This document shows positions 21,452 through 29,432 of a DNA stretch of 35,207 bases, one piece after another. Under the pieces are notes generated by a model. The model had not been told where the DNA came from. It searched no databases and saw nothing but the letters and a program-made list of their open reading frames with translations. The first letter of the stretch is position 1. Each line of letters opens with the position of its first letter. The stretch comes from SAR202 cluster bacterium (lineage in GTDB: Bacteria > Chloroflexota > Dehalococcoidia > Lucifugimonadales > GCA-2712585). A program made the translations under genes and the position numbers. The stretch lies in assembly GCA_016872285.1 (NCBI GenBank), contig VGZZ01000027.1:1-35207 (forward strand), in the 5' to 3' direction.

Positions 21452-24340
21452 ATGAAAGCCACCGTTTCACAGGCGAGAGAGCTAGAGCATGAATTGAAGA
21501 AGGTTGTCAGCGGCGAGGTCCGCTTCGACGCCTTCTCGCGAGTCCTTTACAGCACCGACGCCTCGATTTATCAGATGGAGCCGGTGGGCGTGGTGGTGCC
21601 GCGCAGCGTGGAGGATGTGCTGGCGACGGTGGACGTCGCGCGGCGCGGCGGCGTGCCGATACTTCCTCGCGGCGGCGGCACCAGCCTGGCGGGCCAGACG
21701 GTGAACCACGCCATTGTCATCGACTTCTCGAAATATATGGACGGCGTGCTGGAAGTGAACCCGGAGGAGCGATGGGTGCGGGCACAGCCGGGGATTGTCC
21801 TTGACCAGTTGAACCGGCAACTTGCCAAACACGGCCTTAAGTATGCCCCCGACCCCTCGACGGCCAACCGCGCATCGGTGGGCGGCGGCATCGGCAACAA
21901 CTCCTGCGGCAGCCACTCGGTGATTTACGGCAAGACGGGCGAGAACGTGCTAGGTGTCAAAACAGTCCTGTCTGACGGTTCCCAGGCCAGCTTCAGCGAA
22001 CTATCTGCTCCCGAGCTCGAAGCCATGCTCAGCGGCGGCGGCTTCGAGGCGCAGGTATACCGGGGGGTGCTGGACATTGCGCGCCGGCATAGGGACGAGG
22101 TGCAGAAGCGGTACCCCAGGATTTCAAGGCGGGTCAGCGGCTACAATCTTGACCGATTCATCGATCCAGCCACAAGCAACATGGCGGACATGGTGGTGGG
22201 GTCGGAGGGGACGCTATGCGTCATCACCGAGGCCAAGCTGAAGCTGGTGCCCCGGCCCAAGCTGACCGGCCTGGCGGTGGCGCATTTCGACGACTTGGCC
22301 GAGGCCTGCGCCTCCGCGACGACCATTCTCAAGCACGGGCCGTCGGCGGTGGAGCTGATAGGGCGCATGTTATTAGACCGCACCCGCGAGTCGCCCGGCT
22401 TCTCGCGCATGATGACGTTCATAGAGGGGCGGCCCGACGCCGTGCTGGCCGTCGAGTTCTATGGCGAATCGCCAATCGAATTGAAGGACAAGCTGGAGAA
22501 GTTCAAATCGGACCTGCAGCGCCAGCGCCTGGGCTATGCCTGCGCCAATCTCACCGACCCCGCGGCCCAAGCCAACGTGTGGAACATTCGCAAGGCTGGC
22601 GTCGGCTTGCTGATGAGCGTTCGCGGCGACGCCAAGCCTATCCCCTTCGTCGAGGACACGGCGGTGGACGCCCATCGCCTGGGCGAGTATGTGCGGCGCT
22701 TCGACAGCATCGTCAAGGCCCACGGCACTACGGCGGGCTACTACGGCCACGCCAGCGAGGGCTGCCTGCATATCCGGCCCATGGTGAATTTGAAAACGGG
22801 CGAGGGCGTGAAAACTATGGTCGCCATTGCCAACGAGATTGGCGACCTGGTGAAGGAGTTCGGCGGGGCCTTCAGCGGCGAGCACGGCGACGGCATTGTG
22901 CGCGGCGTGTGGACCGAGAAGATGTTCGGCCCGGCGATTTACCAGGCCTTTAAAGAGGTCAAGGCGGTCTTTGACCCGCAGAACATTATGAATCCGGGCA
23001 AGATTATCGACTGCCCGCCCATGACTGAGAACCTGCGTTTTGGCGCGGGGTATGAGTCCACATTGAAGCTGGCGACGGCCCTGGACTTCAGCGCCGACTA
23101 TGGCTTCGACGGCGCGGTGGAGATGTGCAACGGCATGGGGGCCTGCCGCAAGGCCGACGGCGCCATGTGCCCATCTTATATGGTGACAAAAGAAGAAGAG
23201 CACTCTACGCGCGGGCGTGCCAACCTGCTGCGGGCCGTGCTATCCGGCCAGCTCCCCACCGGCGACATGACCTCCCATCGCCTGTACGAAGCCCTGGACC
23301 TGTGCCTCGAATGCAAGGGTTGTAAGGGCGAGTGTCCGTCGTCAGTGGACATGGCGAAGCTGAAGTACGAGTTCCTCAATAACTACCACAAAGCCCACGG
23401 GATACCCCTGCGGGCTCGGCTCTTCGCCAACATCCGCACGCTGAATCGATGGGGCCGCAGGTTGGGGCCGCTAGCCAACCTCGCGCCCAGGCTCCCCGGC
23501 GCGCGGTGGCTGCTGCATTCGATGGTCGGCATACACAAGAATCGCTCGCTGCCCCGCCTGTCGCCGAATACCTTCAGCGCGTGGCATAAACGTCACACAC
23601 CCCTCAGCGGCGGCGCCAAGGGTACCGTGGTGCTGTTAAACGACACGTTTATGGAGTACAACACGCCGTCGGTGGGCGCGGCGGCGACGGAGCTTTTGGA
23701 GAAGGCGGGGTTTAAGGTGGTGCTGGCAGAGCGGCTGGAGTGCTGCGGCAGGCCGATGATTTCCAAGGGGATGCTGGAGCGGGCGAGGGAGAACGCGCGG
23801 CGCAATGTGGACCGCCTGCTGCCTTATGTCAAGCAAGGCGCGTCGATTGTCGGCTGCGAACCGTCGTGCCTGCTGACGCTGCGAGATGAATACCCGGACC
23901 TGTTAAAAGACGAGGCTTCGAAAGAGGTAGCCAGGGCAACTTATCTAATCGACGAGTTTTTGGATCGGCTGCGAGAGCAGGGGAAGCTGGATTTGAAGTT
24001 CAAGGACACGGCTAAGAAGGTGCTGTTCCACGGCCACTGCCACCAGAAGGCCCTGGTGGGCACGGCGGCGTCGCTGAGAGCGCTGCGCCTGCCGCCCAAG
24101 TACACCGTCGAGGCGGTGGACGCGGGATGCTGCGGCATGGCGGGCAGCTTCGGGTTTGAGAAGGAGCATTACGACGTGTCCATGGCTATCGGCGGGCAGC
24201 GGCTGTTCCCGGCGGTCAACGCCAAGGGCGAGGAGTGGGAGGTGGCGGTGATGGGCATATCCTGCCGCCAGCAGATCGAGCACGGCACTGGGCGCAGGCC
24301 GCGGCATCTGGTGGAGGTGCTGAGGGAGGCGGTGGAGTAG
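21452..24340 (+). CDS. FAD-linked oxidase fused to 4Fe-4S/CCG domains (GlcD-GlcF type)
   Basis: A 962-residue fusion resembling D-lactate/glycolate/2-hydroxyglutarate dehydrogenases that pass electrons to the respiratory chain. N-terminal FAD-binding (PCMH) domain with PRGGGTSLAGQTVN and SVGGGIGNNSCGSHS; FAD-oxidase C domain with YYGHASEGCLHIRP and GEHGDG. Then two ferredoxin-like Cys clusters (MCNGMGACRK..CP and CLECKGCKGECP), and two CCG motifs (LECCGRPM and AGCCGMAGSFGFE) of the GlcF/HdrD type. All domains are intact. The order flavin-FeS-CCG equals GlcD and GlcF in one chain. ATG with AGGCAGG upstream. The substrate is not determined; D-lactate or glycolate is most likely. Confidence 0.9.
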   Translation: MKATVSQARELEHELKKVVSGEVRFDAFSRVLYSTDASIYQMEPVGVVVPRSVEDVLATVDVARRGGVPILPRGGGTSLAGQTVNHAIVIDFSKYMDGVLEVNPEERWVRAQPGIVLDQLNRQLAKHGLKYAPDPSTANRASVGGGIGNNSCGSHSVIYGKTGENVLGVKTVLSDGSQASFSELSAPELEAMLSGGGFEAQVYRGVLDIARRHRDEVQKRYPRISRRVSGYNLDRFIDPATSNMADMVVGSEGTLCVITEAKLKLVPRPKLTGLAVAHFDDLAEACASATTILKHGPSAVELIGRMLLDRTRESPGFSRMMTFIEGRPDAVLAVEFYGESPIELKDKLEKFKSDLQRQRLGYACANLTDPAAQANVWNIRKAGVGLLMSVRGDAKPIPFVEDTAVDAHRLGEYVRRFDSIVKAHGTTAGYYGHASEGCLHIRPMVNLKTGEGVKTMVAIANEIGDLVKEFGGAFSGEHGDGIVRGVWTEKMFGPAIYQAFKEVKAVFDPQNIMNPGKIIDCPPMTENLRFGAGYESTLKLATALDFSADYGFDGAVEMCNGMGACRKADGAMCPSYMVTKEEEHSTRGRANLLRAVLSGQLPTGDMTSHRLYEALDLCLECKGCKGECPSSVDMAKLKYEFLNNYHKAHGIPLRARLFANIRTLNRWGRRLGPLANLAPRLPGARWLLHSMVGIHKNRSLPRLSPNTFSAWHKRHTPLSGGAKGTVVLLNDTFMEYNTPSVGAAATELLEKAGFKVVLAERLECCGRPMISKGMLERARENARRNVDRLLPYVKQGASIVGCEPSCLLTLRDEYPDLLKDEASKEVARATYLIDEFLDRLREQGKLDLKFKDTAKKVLFHGHCHQKALVGTAASLRALRLPPKYTVEAVDAGCCGMAGSFGFEKEHYDVSMAIGGQRLFPAVNAKGEEWEVAVMGISCRQQIEHGTGRRPRHLVEVLREAVE

Positions 24341-24438
24341 ATGCTTTTATGCAGCATACCATCCTGCCAGAATAGCTAGCGAATTCGTATCTGAATTGGC
24401 AATTCTTTTGACGCTTTAATTACTCGTTTAGAGGGTTT

Positions 24439-24454
24439 CGACAGGATTCTGTCG
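24439..24454. promoter_or_regulatory. Dyad CGACAG-GATT-CTGTCG upstream of the TPR lipoprotein
   Basis: A perfect 6-4-6 inverted repeat 52 bp before the TPR lipoprotein start, in an A/T-rich stretch that could hold the promoter. It may be an operator or a short leader hairpin; no T-tract follows directly. Confidence 0.3.
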
Positions 24455-24506
24455 GGTTGTAAAAATATAGATGTTCAGTCTTGACAGTTATGTGCGGAGG
24501 CCGAAC

Positions 24507-25187
24507 ATGAAGTTCTGGGTAACTGCTATCCCACTATTGTTATCGCTTGGGGCCAGCGTGCTTGTCGCTGCGTGCGGGAGCGAGTCAAAAACGCCCACGG
24601 CGACGCAAAATCCCGCAGCTACACCAAATCCCACAGCCACATTACAAGCCGAATCTCCAGGGGCTATAGAAACGGAAGAACCTGGAGGGCAACAAGTCCT
24701 CACAGCGGCGCAACAGCTCGTAAACGACGGCGTTAAACAACATCTCTCGGGGAACTACAGCGCTGCAATTTCTCTATACAATGTGGCCCTGCGCCTGGAT
24801 GGAAATCGAGAAAAGGCCTATCTCAACAGGGGGTTCGCCTACGTCAGGTTAGGTGAGCTTGAAAGAGGCATTGAAGATTATGACAAAGCCATTGCACTAA
24901 AGCCGCAATGGGCAACTCCATACGCTAATAAAGCTGATGCGTTGGTGGACCTCAACCTACCTCAACATGCCTTGGAAAGTGCGAACCAGGCCATCAGGCT
25001 GGACGCTAATCTACTCCACGCATACGCCAACAGGGCGAGGGCTTATACCCTTTTAAGAAGGGACGCCGATGCCGCCAAAGATGTTACAAAGGCGATCCAA
25101 CTAGGATATTCCAAGAGCAAGCTCGAAACGGAAATCACCAGATTAAAATCTATCCGCGTGGGCGCTACCGCTACTCCGCGGCGCTAG
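24507..25187 (+). CDS. TPR-repeat lipoprotein
   Basis: Signal peptide with lipobox LVAAC (Cys23), a Thr/Pro/Ala-rich linker (about 27-65) and three to four tetratricopeptide repeats (for example AISLYNVALRLDGNREKAYL, AYVRLGELERGIEDYDKAI, ALKPQWATPYANKADALVDL, AYANRARAYTLLRRDADAAK). It would be an outward-facing, membrane-anchored scaffold for protein contacts. I start at the ATG 24507, which has GGAGG 7 nt upstream; an in-frame ATG at 24471 has none and would spoil the signal peptide. It ends near the bidirectional terminator shared with pckA. No functional partner is visible. Confidence 0.82.
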   Translation: MKFWVTAIPLLLSLGASVLVAACGSESKTPTATQNPAATPNPTATLQAESPGAIETEEPGGQQVLTAAQQLVNDGVKQHLSGNYSAAISLYNVALRLDGNREKAYLNRGFAYVRLGELERGIEDYDKAIALKPQWATPYANKADALVDLNLPQHALESANQAIRLDANLLHAYANRARAYTLLRRDADAAKDVTKAIQLGYSKSKLETEITRLKSIRVGATATPRR

Positions 25188-25217
25188 GTTAGAGAACGAC
25201 GGATAGGGTCCGTTCCG

Positions 25218-25250
25218 AAAAAAGGCCGTGGTTCAAATCCCACGGCCTCA
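25218..25250. terminator. Bidirectional terminator between the TPR gene and pckA
   Basis: Perfect 8-bp stem GGCCGTGG (25224-25231) with CCACGGCC (25240-25247). On the minus strand it is followed by six T residues (25223-25218), a standard intrinsic terminator for pckA; on the plus strand a weaker AAAATTTT follows. Confidence 0.88.
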
Positions 25251-25272
25251 AAATTTTCTGTAGTGGTTTAAA

Positions 25273-27573
25273 CTACACCCCCACGCCCAACTCCCTCAGC
25301 GCGGCCTTGTTCTCCGCCGACAGCGCCAGCCCGCCGCCGACCGCGGCTTCCACCTTCCCTTTCAGAGCGTTCAATATCGCCGCGCCGGGCTTTTGGCCCT
25401 GGGCCTTGTTGGTGGACACGTCGGCGAGGGTGGAGTAGGGCTGGTCCAGGTGCCAGTAGAAGGACAGCAATTCGCTTAGCTCACGCTCGCTGGTGGGTGC
25501 GGGGATGTCGTCGATGTCGAAGACCTCGTTGGCCACCTCGGTGTAACGAAGGATGCCCGCCTTATCGCCGGCGTCCTTGCCATAGTAGCGGCGGTGGGCC
25601 AGCTCGTGGGTGCGCTTCTTGTAATCGGCGTCGCCGTAGATATGGCGGGGCAGCCAGCCGCCGCGCTTCAGGTCAACCAGCGTCTCGCCCTTGTCGTTCT
25701 TGATGGCGACGGCGATGTCGGAGCCAAGGATGTCGTCATGCTCGAATACCACGGCGTCGCGCAGCAGGCCCTCCTGGAGCATCAGCGTAAGCTCCTTCTC
25801 GATCTTGCGATACCTGGCGCCCTGGGCCTTGTCGTTGGTGTCAGCGCCGACGCCGCCGGTGTTGAAGACGTAGAAGTGCTGCTCCAACCCGCCGCGCTCA
25901 ATCTCTTTGAGGATGCGATATAGCAGCGTGGCGTTGTCGTCCTCGAGGCCGATGATGAAGGGGTCCGAGAAGTATTCCACATACGGCGCGCCGATGGCCC
26001 CGATGGCCGCGCCCATCTGCACAGCCTCACCGTACATAAGCACGCGCACGTACTGGCTCAGGCCCAGGCGCCGCAGGGGCGGGACTACGGTGTTCTGACG
26101 CATAACGCCCTGCCAGAAGACCCTATCGATGGACTCCATAGGCACGTGGACGCCTTCTTTGGTGCCGCCGTTGGTGATAGTGTTGAGAAGGCCTGACGAA
26201 CCCTTCCGCTCCAGCAGCCGCGACCGGTTCATAATCATGCGCATGTTGCGCACGGGGTTGCTCTGGAAATCGGGGCGGCCCTCGTCCATCTTGACGGGCA
26301 CGTTCTCCTGGATCTCGTTCTTGTTGGGCTGGGCCTTGGTGCCCCGGACGACGTCGTAGGTGATGGGGTCGTCCTCGCGGGTAAGGCCGAAGGGCACGGC
26401 GTAGAAGTTGTTCTCGGTGCCGTCGATGCTGTAGGGAATCTTGATCTCCCTGCCGCCGGCAACTTTGCCGATGGGCCGAGCCAGCTTCTGGATAAGGATA
26501 ATGTCGTCGTTCATGGGGTAGACGCCCTCGCCGCGGTCGGGCTGGAGCTTCAGCTTCTGGGAAAGGGCGCTGTTGGCCAGCTCCAGCATGATGGTCATGG
26601 TGCTTTTGCCGTGGAGCGACGGGCCGGTGGTGACCAGGGCGGTGTTCTTGGCCCCGCCCTTGATTGTGCGCGCGCGGGCGACGCTGAGGGCCGCCTGGAG
26701 GGCCAGTCCACCCTGTTCTTTTACTTTGAACATGGTAATAGATAAGGGACCCATCTTGTGTTCGCCCAGGTAGTCGAAACCAAGATGCAGGGAGAGGCCC
26801 ACGGTGGGGGCTTTGAAAACAAGCTGCGTGAGGCCGGCCTTCTTGACCCGCTCGATAAGCTTGGCGGGCAAGCCCAGGTCTTGAAGCCAGTTCGGCACCG
26901 AAACTTCGAGGATGTCAGGCTCGCTGGTCCACTCCTCTTTAGGCAGCGGGAAGGTGAGCTGCCGCCACATGTAGGGGGCCTGGAGGTATCGAATGCCGAA
27001 CAATAGCTGGCGGGCGTGGAAGCTGCGGTCCGGGGCGTCGGCGATACGGCGGTCGGACTGGATGATGTCCTTGCCAGCCCGGAAGCTGCTCTCCATTTTC
27101 CTGGTGATATAGGGAAAGACCTCGGCGAAAAGCTCCTGACTGGCCTCGCTGAAGCTGAGAGCGTCGCGGTTCTTGGAAAAGCCGTCGATGAAATACTGGG
27201 TCAGGTCGGGGCGCCGCGCGACGCCTAGCTGGCTATAGAAGGCGAGGCCGCCGGTGTCCAATCTAAACACCACCTCGGGGCCGGCGCGGCGGGCGGCCTT
27301 TCCCTGGGAGTTGGCTGCCCGCCGCGCCGGCCCCGAGGTGGTGTATTCCTTCAGGAGCCTGCTTCGCTGCGCTTCCGGAAGGTCCTGATAGACAGGCATG
27401 CGCTGGATGAGCCATTGGTCGGTGGGGTTGAAGACCTCGCTGCTGGGGGAGTGGCCTTTCTTCGCCTGGGCCACCAGATCGTTCAGGGCCTTTTTGAAGG
27501 CGGGTACTGCGCGGGGCCCTTCCAGAATGGAGGCGGCGTGTTTGCTATGGGTATTCTTCTCTAGATTTGCCAA
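25273..27573 (-). CDS. pckA: Phosphoenolpyruvate carboxykinase (ATP)-like protein
   Basis: A 766-residue protein with the nucleotide-binding features of ATP-type PEP carboxykinase: P-loop GPSLHGKST (317-325), a kinase-2-like acidic motif MNDDIILI (354-361) and the FNTGGVGA region. It would convert oxaloacetate plus ATP to PEP plus CO2 for gluconeogenesis. It is clearly longer than the classic enzyme (about 530-540 residues); the excess is mainly in the first ~250 residues. Residues 78-102 (TTSGPARRAANSQGKAARRA then GPEVV) are encoded by a 28-bp inverted repeat. The ATG lies after AGAGGTCTC. Terminator at 25218-25247, promoter at 27656-27684. The family call rests on motifs and is moderately sure. 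Confidence 0.72.
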   Translation of the reverse strand: MANLEKNTHSKHAASILEGPRAVPAFKKALNDLVAQAKKGHSPSSEVFNPTDQWLIQRMPVYQDLPEAQRSRLLKEYTTSGPARRAANSQGKAARRAGPEVVFRLDTGGLAFYSQLGVARRPDLTQYFIDGFSKNRDALSFSEASQELFAEVFPYITRKMESSFRAGKDIIQSDRRIADAPDRSFHARQLLFGIRYLQAPYMWRQLTFPLPKEEWTSEPDILEVSVPNWLQDLGLPAKLIERVKKAGLTQLVFKAPTVGLSLHLGFDYLGEHKMGPLSITMFKVKEQGGLALQAALSVARARTIKGGAKNTALVTTGPSLHGKSTMTIMLELANSALSQKLKLQPDRGEGVYPMNDDIILIQKLARPIGKVAGGREIKIPYSIDGTENNFYAVPFGLTREDDPITYDVVRGTKAQPNKNEIQENVPVKMDEGRPDFQSNPVRNMRMIMNRSRLLERKGSSGLLNTITNGGTKEGVHVPMESIDRVFWQGVMRQNTVVPPLRRLGLSQYVRVLMYGEAVQMGAAIGAIGAPYVEYFSDPFIIGLEDDNATLLYRILKEIERGGLEQHFYVFNTGGVGADTNDKAQGARYRKIEKELTLMLQEGLLRDAVVFEHDDILGSDIAVAIKNDKGETLVDLKRGGWLPRHIYGDADYKKRTHELAHRRYYGKDAGDKAGILRYTEVANEVFDIDDIPAPTSERELSELLSFYWHLDQPYSTLADVSTNKAQGQKPGAAILNALKGKVEAAVGGGLALSAENKAALRELGVGV
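27267..27344. repeat. 28-bp perfect inverted repeat inside the pckA coding sequence
   Basis: Arms 27267-27294 and 27317-27344 are perfectly complementary; with one G-T mismatch the pairing extends to 27298 and 27313, leaving a 14-nt loop. It is very GC-rich and lies wholly within codons, and it encodes the mirror-like peptides GPARRAA and AARRAGP. Confidence 0.95.
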
Positions 27574-27655
27574 AGAGACCTCTCAGATTATGGAGTCGAT
27601 ACGAGGCTGCCGAAAGCGGCCTTTATGAGGGCCTTTGCGGGCCTGCTAAAGCCCC

Positions 27656-27684
27656 ATCCTACAACCCTTGCCAGCCAATGACAA
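27656..27684 (-). promoter_or_regulatory. Sigma70 promoter of pckA
   Basis: On the minus strand TTGTCA (27684-27679) and TAGGAT (27661-27656) are separated by exactly 17 nt, giving a leader of about 75 nt before the pckA ATG. Confidence 0.55.
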
Positions 27685-27708
27685 CACAATCGTCGTACGC
27701 ATAAATGA

Positions 27709-27727
27709 CATGATTGTGCTAATCATG
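27709..27727. promoter_or_regulatory. Dyad CATGATT-GTGCT-AATCATG upstream of pckA
   Basis: A perfect 7-5-7 inverted repeat beginning 25 bp upstream of the -35 box of pckA, a position suited to an activator. Its half-site AATCAT also occurs in the palindrome at 10910-10923 but in the opposite geometry. Confidence 0.4.
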
Positions 27728-27818
27728 CACTAGTCTACATCCTGTCCTTTTATATAAGACGAAATACGTTGCGCGGCAAGGAACAAAGTCCTGTACATGC
27801 CTATTGGGCGAAGCAGCG

Positions 27819-29318
27819 CTACGCCCCGCCAGCCCCCGGCGCGGCAGGCTGCGGCGCCGGCGACTTGACCCGCACACCGCCGCCCTTTACCAGCGACAGC
27901 GCCACCGCCGCCAGCTGTATTGACGCCATCACCAGGTAGACCGTCTTGAGGCCGTCGGCGAAGGCGGAGGCCACCGCGGCGTCGCCGCCCTCGGACACAG
28001 AGCCTAGATTCGGCTCGAAACCCTGGCCGCGCATGGTAGAGGCGATGATGACGGTGGAGATGGCTATGCCCGTGACGTTGGAGCCTGTCCGTAGGAGTTG
28101 CACAAAGCCGGAGATGACGCCGTATCTCTCTTTAGGCACTACACTGAGAATAGAGCTGGTGTTGGGAGCGGTGAACATGCCCATGCCGCAGCTCTGCATA
28201 ATAATGCCCGCCATAGCCAGAGCCAGGGCCGAGTTTTCGTCGACGCGCGACAGTATGAACAGTCCTCCCGCCGAAAGCGCCGCGCCGCCGACGTTAAAGG
28301 GCCGCCAGCCAAATCGGTCCGAGTACCGGCCGGCCAGCGGGCCGACGACCACCATGCCAAAGGCTACCGTAGTCATAATGACGCCGGACTCCCCCGGGCT
28401 GTAGCCCGCGACGCCCTGCAGATAGAAGGGGATGAGGAAAAGTACGGTGGAGGAGGTGATGAAGGCAATGGAACGGGCGCTGACGCTCAGAGAGAACACC
28501 GCCTCCTTGAACAAAGATACGTCCAGCATAGGCGCTTTGGCGCGTTTCTCCCAGGCCACGAACAGCCCCAGCGACAACGCGCTGGACACCAGCAGCATCG
28601 ATCGATAGATAGAATCCCATTTCCAGGGGTTGGTCATGCCCAGGAGGAAGGTCAACAGCGCCATCGACGACAGAGCGGCCCCGGCCCAGTCGTACCCCTC
28701 GTGGGCGCTGCCCGCCCCCCGGTGCGTCACCCTCGACTCCTCCAGCACCAGCAACCCTGGCAGAATGCAGACCACACCCAGCGGCAGATTTACGTAGAAG
28801 ACGGACTGCCAGCCCAGCGTGTCCACCAGCACGCCGCCGATGGCTGGGCCAATGATCAGCGCCGCGCCCACCATAGTCATGTGAATGCCCAGGGCCTTGC
28901 CCCGCTCCTCAGGCGGGAAGATGGAGGTCATAATCGCCATCTGGTTGCCCTGGACCATGCCCAGGCCCGCGCCCTGCAAGAACCGGAAGAAGATGAGCAT
29001 GCCCAGGTTTGGCGATAGGGCCGCCAGGCCTGACGCGACGGTGAAGACCGTCAGGCCCCACAGGTACACTCGCTTGCGGCCTATCATGTCGGACAGGCGG
29101 CCCATGGGCATCAACAGGGCGCTGATGGCCACCAGGTAGCCCGTGGCCAGCCATTGCACGGTGGGGAGATCTGTGTCGAAGCGGTCGGCAATGGTGGGCA
29201 GGGCAACGCTGACCAGGCCCGTGTCAGCCACGGTTATGAGCGTGCCGATGGCCATGGCGGTGGTAGCCCACCACTTGTAGTTGGGGCTGGCTTTTAGGCG
29301 GGTAATCGGTGACGGCAT
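27819..29318 (-). CDS. MFS drug-exporter-like transporter, DHA2 family
   Basis: A 499-residue major facilitator protein with about 14 hydrophobic segments, as in EmrB/QacA-type drug:H+ antiporters. Seen: motif D1-like AVADTGLVSVALPTI (read here as TVADTGLVSVALPT), motif A GRLSDMIGRKRVY, and motif C-like GPAIGGVLVDTLGW typical of exporters. The tail is rich in Pro/Ala. A start ATG without a clear ribosome-binding site lies 93 bp from the divergent histidine kinase gene. Substrate is unknown; it may be exported toxic or metabolic compounds. No local regulator of the TetR or MarR type is present. Confidence 0.88.
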   Translation of the reverse strand: MPSPITRLKASPNYKWWATTAMAIGTLITVADTGLVSVALPTIADRFDTDLPTVQWLATGYLVAISALLMPMGRLSDMIGRKRVYLWGLTVFTVASGLAALSPNLGMLIFFRFLQGAGLGMVQGNQMAIMTSIFPPEERGKALGIHMTMVGAALIIGPAIGGVLVDTLGWQSVFYVNLPLGVVCILPGLLVLEESRVTHRGAGSAHEGYDWAGAALSSMALLTFLLGMTNPWKWDSIYRSMLLVSSALSLGLFVAWEKRAKAPMLDVSLFKEAVFSLSVSARSIAFITSSTVLFLIPFYLQGVAGYSPGESGVIMTTVAFGMVVVGPLAGRYSDRFGWRPFNVGGAALSAGGLFILSRVDENSALALAMAGIIMQSCGMGMFTAPNTSSILSVVPKERYGVISGFVQLLRTGSNVTGIAISTVIIASTMRGQGFEPNLGSVSEGGDAAVASAFADGLKTVYLVMASIQLAAVALSLVKGGGVRVKSPAPQPAAPGAGGA

Positions 29319-29432
29319 AAGCCGATGATTCTATCCACTGCTAAGCTGAGCGAAGAAATTGTATTCGCTGACCTATGGCATGTCTAATACAATACCGCTC
29401 ATTGGCGAAAATTGACGCGGTGTGGTAAAGAT

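Noticed and set aside
25224-25247. tRNA 3' end, because GGTTCAAATCC looks like a T-arm
   Set aside because: The rest of a cloverleaf is missing, a 5-bp T-stem with a 7-nt loop does not form, and the 8-bp stem followed by six T on the minus strand is better read as the pckA terminator.
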